A stretch of 64,000 nt of DNA from Ianthella basta (GCA_964019415.1 OZ025869.1:483501-547500); one strand, 5' to 3'. Shown: positions 35,988-47,749, counted from the first letter of the stretch. The notes: a model not told the origin generated them from the letters alone. Numbers and translations are program-made.

Positions 35988-37292
35988 ATGAAGCTTCTCA
36001 GTGTGGTGGTGTTGACCAGTTTGCTCCTCTCCCTGCCTCCTGCTTTTGGTAGTGCCACGGCCACAGGACAGTGCAATTCGTCTCCCTGGGTTCAAGGTCC
36101 AATGATAGGGCTTCCGGGGAGAGATGGCCAAGAGGGTCCGCGTGGAAGAGACGGTTTGCCAGGACGTGATGGTTTGCCAGGACGTGACGGCCCTCCTGGC
36201 CCACCTGGACACAGTGGAATAGACTTTGCTGAGATACAAGAGATTGTGCGCTTGATTGCGGAAGAGGAAGTGGGGAACTTGACGAGAGCCAGCGCCGTGC
36301 CTCAAGACCCCATCAAGGTGGTGGTGCAGTGTGCCAGCAATGCATCTGGAATAGCAGTTCCTCCCACCCAGACACCCTCCAGCTCCACTACTGAGCCACC
36401 AACCTCTACTGGTGGCATGATCGCTACTCTTCCACCTTACCAATGCTCCAACACGTCTAGTGGTAACTGTCCTGGGTTCACTCCCTACAACCCAGCCACC
36501 TCATGCCGCAGTGTTCTGCTCTGCAACCGCTTTCTCCCTTCAGGCTACTACTGGGTGTGGCTATACCATCCCCATGACATGTCCTACTCTCCAATACGCG
36601 TCTACTGCTACATGAGTGAAGACAAGTGTGGGATAGGTGGAGTTATGCGTGTGGGGTACTTGAACATTACCAACTCAACCACCAGTTGCCCCAACCCTCT
36701 GACACTGTACAATGCATCAGGAAAGCTATTGTGTGGACCAACTAACCCTGGCGGGCGTAAATGCGATCATCTGACATTCCACACTTATCACATCCCTTAC
36801 AATTTTGTGTGCGGAAAGGCAGTCGGCTATGGGTATTATACTAATTATGCTTTCCACTATTCTCCTTATAGTGGACACAACACAATTGATAATGCCTATC
36901 TCAGTGGGTTGTCCATCACTAACCAGTACAATGGACAACGTTCACATATTTGGAGCTATGCAGCAGGTTTACGTGAATCTAGTTCCCATACAGCCAATTG
37001 TCCATGTGCTCTAAACGCTGGTAGTGCTCCTCCATCATTTGTTGGCGCCGACTACTATTGTGAGTCAGGTACTCACACATCGCCATCCAACAGTTGGTAC
37101 ACCTCCAACCCACTGTGGGACCGTAAGGGCTGCTACAGTGGCAGCAGATGCTGCAACCCCAGTCGTGCACCGTGGTTCTGGAAGACTTTGGATGCAGAGG
37201 CTACTTCTGATATTGAAGTTCGCTGGTGCCATCCAGCTGGTATTACAAAAGACAAAACTGGCATTGAACGGCTTGAAGTTTACATATACTAA
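35988..37292 (+). CDS. A3: secreted collagen with fibrinogen-like C-terminal domain, intact
   Basis: 434 codons from [20 protein letters not shown]. An in-frame ATG at 35940 lies at the TATA box and would spoil the signal peptide, so 35988 is preferred. It has 12 Gly-X-Y triplets, exactly 9 fewer than A2/A5. The [19 protein letters not shown] helix, the Thr/Pro linker and the complete C-terminal domain ([67 protein letters not shown]) are present. The frame is uninterrupted. Its C-terminal half and 3' flank are tandemly repeated as A4. Confidence 0.87.
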   Translation: MKLLSVVVLTSLLLSLPPAFGSATATGQCNSSPWVQGPMIGLPGRDGQEGPRGRDGLPGRDGLPGRDGPPGPPGHSGIDFAEIQEIVRLIAEEEVGNLTRASAVPQDPIKVVVQCASNASGIAVPPTQTPSSSTTEPPTSTGGMIATLPPYQCSNTSSGNCPGFTPYNPATSCRSVLLCNRFLPSGYYWVWLYHPHDMSYSPIRVYCYMSEDKCGIGGVMRVGYLNITNSTTSCPNPLTLYNASGKLLCGPTNPGGRKCDHLTFHTYHIPYNFVCGKAVGYGYYTNYAFHYSPYSGHNTIDNAYLSGLSITNQYNGQRSHIWSYAAGLRESSSHTANCPCALNAGSAPPSFVGADYYCESGTHTSPSNSWYTSNPLWDRKGCYSGSRCCNPSRAPWFWKTLDAEATSDIEVRWCHPAGITKDKTGIERLEVYIY

Positions 37293-38993
37293 CTCTTTAT
37301 GAGTAGTTGCTTATACAGCAGTAGTTGTTTTTCCTGTAGCTTTCTGCTTCAATATAATTCTCTGTAGCTGAAGTACTACAAGTGTGTGCTGTAGTGTATA
37401 CATTTAACTGATGTTGTTTGAATGATTTGATCATTATGGTGTGCTCATTGAACTCTGACAATGAGATGAACAATTATTGCTACACGTGCAGTTTTCTTAC
37501 CATCAGTATTGGCAATGCGTTTTGACTAGTACACTTCAGTGCCCAATATGTATACAGATAGAATAAGCAGTAGATCAGTAGCAGTGAGAGGAGAGCAGGT
37601 TGTTCATGTGATACAGCATGCTCACTGTTCTCATCAGTCTGTTTGTGTGTGTCTGTGTGTGTGTGCATGCACATCAAGTTAGTTAGCGATGTTTATGCTG
37701 GAGATTGATCCATGTGACCTGACTAGCACTGAATGTGCTATATACACTGCGGAAACATGCAGTGTGAGAAAGCCCCTATGTACTGAGTCATGTATGAACT
37801 CTCTCTTATTAACGGTAAGCTCATTAACATGTTAACACGACTGTATAAACCCTCTGACACTGTACAATGCATCAGGAAAGCTATTGTGTGAACCAACTAA
37901 CCCTGACAGGCTTAAGTGCGATCCTCTGATATTCCACACTTATCACATCCTTTACAATTTTGTGTGCGGAAAGGCAGTCGGCTATGGGTATTATAGTAAT
38001 GTTGCATTCCACTTTAGTACCACAGGTGGATACAACACAATTGATAATCCCTACCTCAGTAGGCTGTCCATCACTAACCAATACAATGGACAACGTTCAC
38101 ACATTTGGAGCTATGCAGCAGGGTTACGTGAATCTAGTTCCAGTACATGCAACTGTTCTTGTGCTCGGTATGCTGGTAGAGCTCCTCCATCATTTGTTGG
38201 CACCGACTACTATTGTGAGTCAGGTACTCACTCGTCAAATTCCAACAGGTGGTACACCTCCAACCCACTGTGGGACCGTAAAGGCTGCTACAGTGGTAGC
38301 AGATGCTGCAACCCCAGTCGTGTGCCATGGTTCTGGAAGACTTTGGATGTAGAGGCAACTTCTGATATTGAAGTTCGCTGGTGCCATCCAGCTGACTATA
38401 CTGACAAAACTGGCGATCTGCTTGAAGTTTATGTATATTAACTCTGTATGCATAGTTGCTTATACAGCAGTAGTTGTCTTCCTGTAGCTTTCTTCTTCAA
38501 TATAATTCTCTGTAGCCGAAGTACTCCAAGTGTGTGTTGTAGTGCTATTTTACTAATGTAGTTTCAATGATTTGGTCATTATGGTGTGCTCAGTGAACTC
38601 TGACAATGAGAAGAACAATTATTGCTACACGTGCAGATTTCTTACCATCAGAGCATTGGCAATGTGTTTTGACTAGTACACTTCAGTGCCCAATATGTAT
38701 ACAGATAGGATAAGCAGTAGATCAGTAGCAGTGAGAGGAGAGCAGGTTGTTCATGTGATACCGCATGCTCACTGTTCTCATCAGTCTGTTTGTGTGTGTC
38801 TGAGTGTGTGCATGCACATCAAGTTGAATTAGAGGTGTGTATGCTGGAGATTGCATGATCCATGTGGCCTGACTTGCACTGAATGTGCTATATACACTGC
38901 TGAAACATGAAGTGTGAGAAAGCCCTTATACTGAGTCATGCATACACCTTCTCTTATTAACCGTAAACTCATTAACATGTTAACACGACTGTA
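36693..38993 (+). repeat. 1.15-kb tandem duplication covering the A3 C-terminus and 3' flank
   Basis: Unit 1 is 36693-37847 and unit 2 is 37848-about 38993. Each starts AACCCTCTGACACTGTACAA and ends near TTAACATGTTAACACGACTG. The junction falls inside the coding sequence of the C-terminal domain. Confidence 0.85.
37848..38441 (+). pseudogene. A4: promoterless C-terminal fragment of an A gene
   Basis: Open for 197 codons from [20 protein letters not shown] to DLLEVYVY-stop. It lacks promoter, signal peptide, collagen repeat, coiled coil and the first third of the C-terminal domain. It arose as unit 2 of the tandem duplication. The frame has stayed open and shows several amino-acid differences from A3 (GLRESSSSTCNCSCARYAGR, DYTDKTGDLLEVYVY), including short in-frame losses. 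Without an upstream exon it is most likely a dead fragment. Confidence 0.8.
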
Positions 38994-39538
38994 TGAACAG
39001 AGTTGCCATCACTATTAGTATTGACATATGCATGGGACTCTACTGCGTGGATATGTGACTGTATTGCCACATACTGTCTGCAACCTATTTAGTGCACAGA
39101 TCTGTGTATGAGCTCAACACATTGCATATTGCAGAATATTAATGTTTGACAACTGTACACATCTGTTGTTCCAGTTTGTGCGGAGACAGGAGGGTGCGGT
39201 GTTTTGTACCTGCTAAAGACCTCATACATGGTCCAACATCTTACACTCTGCATTGTCCAACTATTGCATTCATCTACTGTGTGGTTTCACTCGGAATCTT
39301 TTGCCCTTGTAGGGAGGTGTGTCTGTACTCTTTAGTACATGGGAGGTACATGTTATCAGCAATAAGATCACTGGACTACCCGAGGGAGAGTACATGTTGT
39401 GTGTTTGGTTATGACAATTTTGTGGTGATGTGTGCCACCAAATGTTTATTTATGTATTTTGGTACAGGTGGAGGTTGACTTGAGATGGCATTTCTTCATT
39501 ACTTCAAGGACGCATGTTGTTATGTGTCTACACTTTGT
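38994..39538. other. no gene recognised
   Basis: The plus frame 39146-39478 (MTTVHICCSSLCGD...) is Cys-rich without a known motif or splice context. The sequence after 38995 departs from the tandem unit. I see nothing that I can support as a gene. Confidence 0.4.
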
Positions 39539-40935
39539 AGTTGAGAGTATATTTCACATGGTCATGTCCCAGACTACACCTGTACCACAAGTGGTGAGTG
39601 TGTTGTAGTGGTACAGTTGGTTGTCACACAAAAGTGAAACTGGCAGTACAAATTAACCAATCAAAAGTGTCCTAGCTGAAGGCCCATTTAACGACTTACA
39701 TAGCAATGTAGCTGGTCACCACAGTTGTGTGACTGGTCAGTTTGAAATTGTAAAGTTGAGTTCTACCTTCATTGGTGGGACATTCAGCATGAAGTCAGCT
39801 GCACGTTTGTGAGCACAACTGCGTTGAGCTGCAGTCAGCAGTGACTGTATGCAGTGTTATAGCTAGCTATTTGTTGTATGTTGTTTATGGGATAAAGTGT
39901 GAGACGTGGTTGTCTTTCTCATTAGCTACCTGCACTGAGCAAGTAGCTAGCTGAGTAGTTTCATGATTGGATAGTCAGTGATTGTTCTCAAATATAGCTA
40001 CAATTGAGGTATGGCTAACAGCAGTTACAGTTTGGACTGTACTCGTGTACATGCCTTTGTTACGGTGTACTGTTTTAAGAAACATGTCTGAGTGAGTGAG
40101 TCATGCAGTGTCATGAATTTTGCAATGACCTCCTGTACTGCAGTGTGTAGTGAGGTATATATTGATCACTGTCATTGCAAACTACTCAAGTTTCAAGAAA
40201 AGGGGCCGAGAGGGGGCAGTGGACTTCAGGAAGGAGTGTCAGTGTATTGTGTTAGGTTTGGCCCCTGTAGAATGTACATCTCTGTTAGCTTGGTTTGTTT
40301 AAAGAATTTGGATAGTCCTTCAGTTCTGCAAAGTTGCCAAGACTAGACACACTGTCTACTACCTGTACATGTGCTGGTGTGTAGCTATGTCTCAGGTATA
40401 CACCTCTTGTCTTTGTTATTGGATTGCTGTCACTGTAATACTGTGTGTGTGATTTATTTGTGTGACAGCAGATGAGTTGATGCACTTACGCATTTCTAAT
40501 GTGTAGGACACTGTCCATGTGCCATCCCGGAGGTTGTCACATCTGTTACATTGTGACATGTACAGTGTGTTAATAGTTCATCATTCAGACCTGTGTCATC
40601 TTGAGGGCCCAGAGCAATGGTACCACCACTAACTCTCTGCATCAGTCTGCTGTTCGTTGTGTGTGTGTGCACGTGTGCGTGAGGTTGACTATACTGTGTT
40701 CAATTGTCCAAGGCGTTTGACAGTGTTGGTTTACTCATTTCTCCAGAAGGTGTTGTAAAGTTGGACACCTGACATGAACACCAGACAGCAGCTACATATG
40801 TGTATACATGACAATGTACATTATACAAAGCTGTCACTGAACATGACTTTGATGCGTGGCATGACTTTGATTCTAATTCCCTGGTATAAGAATAGCCTAT
40901 TCTTAACTAGCCATGTACACATCGGACATGCAGCA
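39539..40935. repeat. duplicated block, paralogue of 1.41-2.75 kb, with empty MITE site
   Basis: Colinear with 1.41-2.75 kb. It has only a short TG tract and lacks the palindromic element: the site reads TTCTTAACTAGCCATG near 40907-40922. A relic of gene X exon 3 lies at about 40607-40650. Confidence 0.65.
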
Positions 40936-40949
40936 TTTTATAATTATGT

Positions 40950-41546
40950 TCCAGTTTGAAATTCCACATCTTTGTGGACACCTTGGAGGCACAGAGCCAT
41001 GGTCCCACCACTCAACTCACTTCATGGCTATCTGCTGACAACAAAACAACAAACTGTATATACATGTATCTGTTTACACAGATACATGTATATACAGTGT
41101 GTTGTTTGTAGTTGTCTCATATATGTGTACATGATGAGTGTGTGTGTACCTGTGTTGTGTGTAGGACTTTGCAGTACACGTACAGCTGGGACCCCAAGGT
41201 GCAATTGGCCTTTGACACTCAAGTTGGAGTGACCCCACGGAGGATAGAGATTGAGAGGTGAGGGGAGAGGGAGTACGAGTGTGTGCATGTGCTTAGGGTT
41301 AGCAAGTTGGTTCAGCGAATGTGTGCATGATCTTGTGTATTGTTGTGTAACATGTTTCCTCACTGTCCCTTGCTCCTCCTTCCCATCTCTCTTCACACGC
41401 AATAGAGATTATGCCAAACAGAACATTCCAACCTTTCTCTCTTCCAGAGCAATGTACCCCCTCTCACCATATACCCAAGGCACACAGGAAGGGAGGGGGA
41501 GGGCGGGGCGGGAGGAGGGGACAGGGAGGACCATTCCAGCATGCAG
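40950..41546 (+). pseudogene. gene X, exons 3-5 (second copy), broken
   Basis: Exon 3 is at about 40951-41037 (KFHIFVDTLEAQSHGPTTQL). A foldback replaces its donor site. Exon 4 is at about 41165-41257 and has a 4-bp insertion (GTAC). Exon 5 is at about 41397-41546 with the acceptor changed from CAG to CAC and reads RDYAKQNIPTFLSSRAMYPL. No exon 1 or 2 was found upstream. A non-functional duplicate of 4.3-5.0 kb. Confidence 0.65.
41053..41098. repeat. perfect 21-bp hairpin
   Basis: ACTGTATATACATGTATCTG plus T, a 4-nt TTAC loop, then the exact complement. It sits at the former exon 3/intron 3 border of the second gene X copy, where copy 1 has a plain GTATGT donor. Probably a small foldback insertion. 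Confidence 0.8.
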
Positions 41547-41895
41547 GTGTGCACTAGTTGGAGTATGAGATGTGTGATTGCATTTGTCAGTGCTTAAGGC
41601 CTGTCAATAGTGAGCAGTGGAAGCAACAGTTATGGTAGAACCAACCCAACACTTTGGATAGCCACCCAAATGGTTCTTATATGCTCCTTTCACAGGTACT
41701 GAAATTGACTGAACCCAAGTTGATTATTTCATGTACGTAGTCCACTTAACCCCGTTTGAATTGGGCTAGCAAGTTGGTTAGTCCTTACTTATGATATAGG
41801 TTTGAACTGAGTGAACTGTCCATAGTTGAGTGAGCACAGCAGCATGAGGATGTGTCTGGACTATATAGCCACACCTGACAGTCCTTTACTGCAGG

Positions 41896-41994
41896 CATGT
41901 GGTGGATTAATTAGTACATTAAGAAGTAACCATCTTCCCACTCACACCGTACTTCAACAACACCTACACTCTCCTACCATTGTCACTTGTCAGA
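41896..41994 (+). other. exon-like segment 6 (copy 3)
   Basis: Follows TTTACTGCAG. Open frame ACGGLISTLRSNHLPTHTVL then QQHLHSPTIVTCQ. Compare 17648-17746. The 3' donor is weaker (CAGATGTGA). Confidence 0.3.
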
Positions 41995-42298
41995 TGTGAT
42001 CATCTCTGTGCTGGGTGCCTTAATTCTACACAGCCACAAAAACAATAGAACGTGATGATTCAAAGGGCCGGCCCACAATGTGGATGCCGTCTATGATCAT
42101 TTTGTAATATTGCTATGCTAATAATTTATGTCATGTAAAATGATTCTGAATGCCTTAGATTCACATCCACTGCTCATGTATGTTTGCAACACTTCACTTC
42201 ACTCTCATGTCTCTGCTACTGCAAATATCAGGAATGCTATATAACTTCCCTGCTACAAAACAGTGTGCACCAGCAAGTCATGTGACTGCTAACAATGG

Positions 42299-42810
42299 AT
42301 AGTACCATATGAGCTCTAATTTTTGCAGGTTTAATGTATGCAGTTTTTGCAGACCAGCTGTGTGTGAAAATTTCAGCCATGAATATTTAGACATCTCAGT
42401 ATACAGAAACCTACCAAAAGTGACGTAGTGGTTACTAAAATGCTGGTCGACCAGTAACACTGTAATGGATCTTCTTTGCAATTGACCTGGGACACTTTGT
42501 TCTTAATGGTCATGAAGAATGTCTATTCTTAGTCTCTGAACAGATATGGGTAAAGCACTGCACATGCAAGGCTGAGCAAAAGGTGGTGGCGGCTTCGCAG
42601 GAATGAGAGAAAAACCTCTTGACACAAGCCAACAATTTCATTATATATATGAGAAGAGAAAGATAGCCAGGAGCACCACTGCAAGAGGCACAATTATGCA
42701 CATCTGCGAATATTTCATACACGAATCTTTGAACACCACTTTCTATAGCATCTGCAAAACTTGAAAATGCAGGATCTGTCAATATGTACGTACATCCTCA
42801 AAATAGAAAC
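42299..42810 (-). mobile_element. MITE-like repeat with a 90-codon open frame (copy 3)
   Basis: Third copy of the element at 5787 and 18046. It starts TAGTACCATATGAGCTCTAA, with the minus open frame 42510-42782. Confidence 0.5.
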
Positions 42811-43905
42811 ACGCAATTTAATGCGAAATATAATTATGACAATGGCAAGTGTCCTGTCAGTACTGCAGGTCTAGTCCTCTAGTCCGTGACGGAGTACAAA
42901 TGTTAGCCAAGTACAACATGCAGTCGTGTTTGTGTGCCCATGCAGTGACAATAATGGTATATACAGTGAATGACATGCAAGTAGCAGGCAGTGGTTTGCT
43001 GGTTGAATATCCCATTTTTGACATTGGTATTCTGCTTGTTATGTAATCCCATACAGCTGTGTACAGTAAGTTGAAACTGTTGTGTGAACAGTGTAACATG
43101 AACTGTCTGTGGCATTGCAGTGCAGTTGAGTTACATTCACACAGTGAAATGGAATGCGTAAAGGCTTATAAGCAGTTACGTATGATTATAGGTATCCATG
43201 TAGAATGTGCACCGTGATCTTCTGCAGCAGTGCAGTTAGTTTAACACCAATGTTGCAACCCTCTCAATCAGCAACACCTTTTGTTTTTCTATGGGAAACA
43301 ACAAAACACACAAACGGAGAACACCTGCACTGTATTGAATGACATCATTCAGACCCTTTCCACCCAGTTATTGCTCAATAACTAGAAAGGAATAGGTTTA
43401 GGCTACGCGAGACTATATATACACATGTACATTTGTGTATGGTTTTGTATGCGTAAGTGGCCTTCACATGTGTGTCTATAATGTTCATCTCCATGTGTAA
43501 ACTTGCCTCTACAACTGTGAACTACTGCATGTTATCATCTCTCGCACAAACATCGAGAATCCATGCATTGTAATGACATCATTTCACATTCATAGTGGCT
43601 AATGATTTCATATGCTGTCAATTGGCCAACATTCCATTCAGAGAATGGCTGACATCCCATGCACTCATGTGGACTGACCAATCAAATACAACAGAGTTGT
43701 ACACAACTACTGCCATGGTTATACAGTACTGACATTGTACAATGCCATGTATGTACCTACTGTAAGTGCTCCAGTTGTACTACAAGTCCACAGCTCCTAT
43801 TGAGCTCAATGGTAATACCTACAGGCCTATACATGTACAATACAGGAAAGTCTGTTCAGTAGCACACAAACTAAAACTAGAGAGTTCCACTGCTTCTATG
43901 GTCCT
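42811..43905. repeat. B4 3' flank; paralogue of 18.56-19.65 kb
   Basis: Near-identical in order to the B2 3' flank, including GGCTACGCGAGACTA at about 43401. No coding region recognised. Confidence 0.6.
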
Positions 43906-43910
43906 CCACT

Positions 43911-44830
43911 CTACTTGGTGCACACAACACAGGACAGCTCTTTTGTCCCGTCATAATTTGGACAAGGAAGGCCACTGCTGCAGTCAGCCTCAACGTGGTA
44001 CAGATAAGCACCACCCGTGTGAGCTGCTGCTCCTGGTACTGTTTCAGGAGTTATGTCCAGGCAGATGTGCATGGATCTGTGGTTATTAATTCTTAAGCTC
44101 TCAGCCACCAGCCACCCGTTGTACTCCACTGTCCATGTATCAGGGCAGGTGTATCTTCCTGGGATCATGATCTGCTTGGAACGAGAGGACACTTCACACA
44201 CAGCACAAGGGGCATTGTGGTTGAACAAATCACTAAGTACTTGTCCTTCTCTGGCTTCATATTCTGTACCATACAAAATTGCGTCACCTAAATTTACAGT
44301 GGTAGCTTCAGGGTGGTACTCGGCATCAGCTCCACCTGCCATACACACATAATTGGCTCCTCCACCAGGGTGTGTATAGTGACTGCATGCCTGCAGTGAG
44401 CCCTTCATAAACAGGCTCAGTTCCAGTAACATTCGGGCACACTGTCCTCCCCCAGTGGATGTAAGTCGTTCCTCCTGAGGCAGGTCCAGGAGGGCCCTGT
44501 TCACCAGGTGGACCAGCAGCACCATCTGGCCCATCAGCTCCAGGTGCTGCAATGGTTTGTAGAGTTACATTATTACATGTGTAAGCCATCACTCTACATG
44601 CAGCAGCTGTGTCAAATTGGCAGGCATATCACAATGCTTATGGAGAAAGTACCCAGCTTACCTCCTGGAGGACCCACTGGTCCAGAGGAGCCATCGCGGC
44701 CATCCCTTCCTGGTTGTCCTGGCAGCCCATCCCTTCCAGGCAGTTCAGGGAGGGTGCAGGTAGAGCTACTTTCTGCTTCCACTTCAAAGTGGAAGAGGAG
44801 AAGGATGGTGCCAAACAGAGCAAGATTCAT
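43911..44830 (-). pseudogene. B4: short-chain collagen (C4-like) with a 4-bp frameshift
   Basis: Exons are 44662-44830 and 43911-44546, with a 115-bp intron and intact splice sites and TATA box. A 4-bp insertion (ATGC, about 44387-44390) after YEGLTAG shifts the frame. Without it the length equals B2. The first collagen glycine is also changed (LPELPGRDG), leaving 16 triplets, and the Arg of YIRWGR is His. The downstream domain (GGGANYVCMAGGADAEYHPE ... CVVCTK) is otherwise well kept, so the break looks recent or could be an assembly error. It pairs divergently with A5. Confidence 0.8.
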
Positions 44831-44924
44831 GATGTTAAAACGGTTCACTCTCATTCCTTCGATGTACATTTCTGAACTTTGTTTCTCACCAATCCTGCTG
44901 CTGGAGTGTTGCAAACAGTGCATC

Positions 44925-44932
44925 CTTTTATA
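44925..44932 (-). promoter_or_regulatory. TATA box of B4
   Basis: TATAAAAG on the minus strand, conserved in position with B1-B3. Confidence 0.7.
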
Positions 44933-44939
44933 CCTTCTC

Positions 44940-45915
44940 TACCTCTGACTTCACATGCTCATCACACGTGCATCGCATTCCACAATCTCTTCCTCCTCCC
45001 CCATAGTTATCACCTTCCTGTCTTCTGAGGCCTAAGTCTGCAGTCAGTATACCCACATGCATAATGCTGACTCAGCATTGTCTCATTGTCAGCATCACTC
45101 GTGTATACTCTACAGCACATATCACTCAGCATATATGACTCAACATTTGTTAATCTTGTAGAGGCTCTTTGCCACATCATGTAACTTCAAGAGGGAAATA
45201 GAGTCACAGAGCCTCTAAAATAACCAACATCACGTTTTCGCCCAGATGTTCTTCAGCTACTATCTAACACCTGAAGAAGGCCTTATAGGCTCAACTCACT
45301 GTTCCCTCCTCTTAAAGTCAGCATTTGCTCACATTCATGCAGTTTAACACAGATATTAGTACAGTGCAAGTCATGACTGAACCTTTGGAAATTATCTAGA
45401 AATCACACAACCTCCTTCAGTATCAACTCAACATCAATATTCATAACTGTTCAATATATACACCAGACCACAACAAACACCGTTGTTATGCAGTAGATGA
45501 ACTAAAAGAGGTTACATGACTAAGATAGAAAGTGCTTCATTTAACTGGTGTAATAATCAGTTCACTATAACATTGTGTGTGATGTGTGTACATGTTTGTA
45601 AGAGTGTGTGTAGGAGTGTGCGCAGGTGTTGTGGGTGTGGGCATCTGTGCATGCATAACGCATGTGTATATGTACATCCTTATGTGCATGGTATAATCTG
45701 TGCATATACTCAACTGCACAATTTAATACTATTATATCAGAAGTTACTGGTGGGGCAATGTGTGTATGTGTGTGTGTGTGTACTGATGTATTGTGTCATC
45801 AGAAGGTTGTTTACATAGTGACATGTACAGTGTGTTATAGTTCATCACTCTACATGTGTACATGATGTGTGTGCTTGTATGTGTACATGTATTGTGTGTT
45901 ACCCTCTAGCTCTCT
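44940..45915. repeat. B4 upstream region; paralogue of 7.98-9.13 kb
   Basis: Shares the ACACCTGAAGAAGGCCTTAT motif (45275-45300), the CACCAGACCACAACA block and the TG tract with the B1 unit. No exon recognised. Confidence 0.6.
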
Positions 45916-45919
45916 TCAG

Positions 45920-46074
45920 ATTCAAGAGGGACTATGCCCAACAGTACATCCCAGCCCTCCTCTCCTCCAGAGGAGTGGACCCCTCCCTCATCATACCCAA
46001 GGCACATAGGAAGGGGAAGGGCAGGAGGAGGGGCAGGAGGAGAGGACAGGGAGGACCATTTTTCAGCAAGCAAG
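45920..46074 (+). pseudogene. gene X exon 5, copy at 45.9 kb
   Basis: Follows CTCTCTTCAG. Encodes FKRDYAQQYIPALLSSRGVD and PSLIIPKAHRKGKG, and is open to its end. First of three copies spaced about 1.6 kb apart. Exon 4 is missing upstream. Confidence 0.5.
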
Positions 46075-46595
46075 GCAAACCATCCGTTGACTATTGGTGT
46101 ACTTCTTAGTGGTGCAAGTTTGGGTTATGTGCCCCCTTACCCACTCTCAACCTCCCTTAGTATGTTTAGTAATGGTATTACAGCAGCTTATACTTGCCTC
46201 TCATTAATATGCTGTGAACCTCAGCTTTGCTCACTTCCTGATGAATCATTGCTTCATTGTCTATGGCATGTGTGTGGGGGGGACGTGTGTCACCGTGTGC
46301 ATTATTGTGTGTGTGTGTGTGTTTGCATGTTGCATTCACACACTCCCACCCACAGCAGGTCAGTGCTGCGTACGTGACTCCTACTGTGCAGCTGTAGTCT
46401 ACAAAGCATTCCTCAACCACTAGCCACAGCTGTAGAGGTACAACCCCATTCATAACTATGCTATATTATTACACTTTAAGCAATCAAAGCTGTGCTGAGA
46501 ACTACTCCACTGATTGGGTCTGGACTGGTACTGAGCTCAAATGCTATTTGTCGACTTCTTGAGTTGCACTGTGCAATATCTGATAGGCAGGGGGA

Positions 46596-46607
46596 GGGGG
46601 GGGGGGG
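46596..46607. repeat. poly-G run
   Basis: 12 consecutive G after GGGGA. Length is prone to sequencing error. Confidence 0.9.
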
Positions 46608-46955
46608 AGATTTAAGGTATTTTACAGAAGCCCCTCATTGGGCTGTGGTCTGGAATGTAGGCCACTGTATGCCCATTCACCAGTTGTACTTGTGTAATTG
46701 TCTTCGTTGAGCTGAGCAATGCTGCACTGGTGTGTACAGTGTAATGAATGGTGCTAATGGTATGCAGTGGATGGTTGTGTGCGTTGAGTACACATGGCTG
46801 TGGCCACTAGTCAGCTTGCTATAATATGTACGTGTGTGACTGCATATCATACAGCATGATACAGCCATCTATTGTTACATATGCAGGGATGGTGAGGGTT
46901 GATGATTGTTTCCAGCATAAAAGTGTTGCTGTTCCTGCACGTCTACTGCAAAGAA

Positions 46956-47093
46956 TGAAGTGAGGGCTTCTCAGCTGGCTCAGGCATCAGAAAGGGGTTG
47001 GTTCTTCAGGGCGAAGAAGACCAGATATCTGGTTGAAACTTCGGCAAGGTTTTCAACCCTGTTGTGAAGCTGGTATTAAAGAACCAACCCCTT
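46956..47093. mobile_element. 138-bp insertion with 14-bp direct repeats
   Basis: Flanked by TCTACTGCAAAGAA on both sides (46942-46955 and 47094-47107), and absent from the matching sites in units 1.6 kb downstream and at 22.3 kb. Inside, AAAGGGGTTGGTTCTT and AAGAACCAACCCCTTT are inverted. TGGCTCAGGCATC and GGTTGAAAC are weakly like tRNA A and B boxes. The long target duplication suggests a SINE-type insertion, but the family is uncertain. Confidence 0.55.
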
Positions 47094-47513
47094 TCTACTG
47101 CAAAGAAATAGTGCAAACTGTGCAGCAACACATTCCTATGGCTACACACAGCAGACGGTTGACAGCAGGATGGTGTAGGGAACACCTCACCTCATGCAAG
47201 GGAGATGATTACTTATTGATAACATTATGTGGGTGTGGGTAAATGCATGTGTGTGTGAGTGTGTGCGTACTGTACATGTGTGTGTGGGCATCCCAATGTG
47301 TACAATCTATTGCTAATGTACTAGAAGGTACTGGAAAGCATTGTGTGTGTATGTGTGTGCTGGTTCACCTGTCCATGTACCATCATGGAGGTTGTCACAT
47401 CTGTTTACATAGTTACATGTACAGTGTGTTATAGTTCATCACTCTACATGTGTACATGATGTGTGTGCTTGTATGTGTACATGTATTGTGTGTTACCCTC
47501 TAGCTCTTTTAAG

Positions 47514-47664
47514 ATTCAAGAGGGACTATGCCCAACAGCACATCCCAGCCCTCCTCTCCTCCAGAGGAGTGGACACCTCTCTTATCATACCCAAGGCACA
47601 CAGGAACGGGAGGGGAGAGGCGGGGCAGGACGAGGGGACAGGGCGGACCATTTCAGCAAGCAAG
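47514..47664 (+). pseudogene. gene X exon 5, copy at 47.5 kb
   Basis: Preceded by CTTTTAAG. Encodes FKRDYAQQHIPALLSSRGVD and TSLIIPKAHRNGRG, and is followed by GTGAAC. Second unit of the triplication. Confidence 0.5.
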
Positions 47665-47729
47665 GTGAACCATCTCATGAGTATTGGTGCACTTGCTAGT
47701 GGTGCAAGGTTGGGGTATATGCCTCCCCT

Positions 47730-47749
47730 CCCCCCCCCCCCCCCCCCCC
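47730..47749. repeat. poly-C run
   Basis: 20 consecutive C. A shorter run (13 C) occurs at the same place in the next unit (49394-49406). Confidence 0.9.

Noticed and set aside
39146-39478. 110-codon Cys-rich frame as a secreted peptide gene
   Set aside because: No signal peptide and no ordered cysteine spacing that matches a known family.
41053-41098. microRNA precursor
   Set aside because: A perfect 21-bp hairpin with a 4-nt loop in a duplicated pseudogene is better explained as a foldback; stem and loop are unlike a typical precursor.
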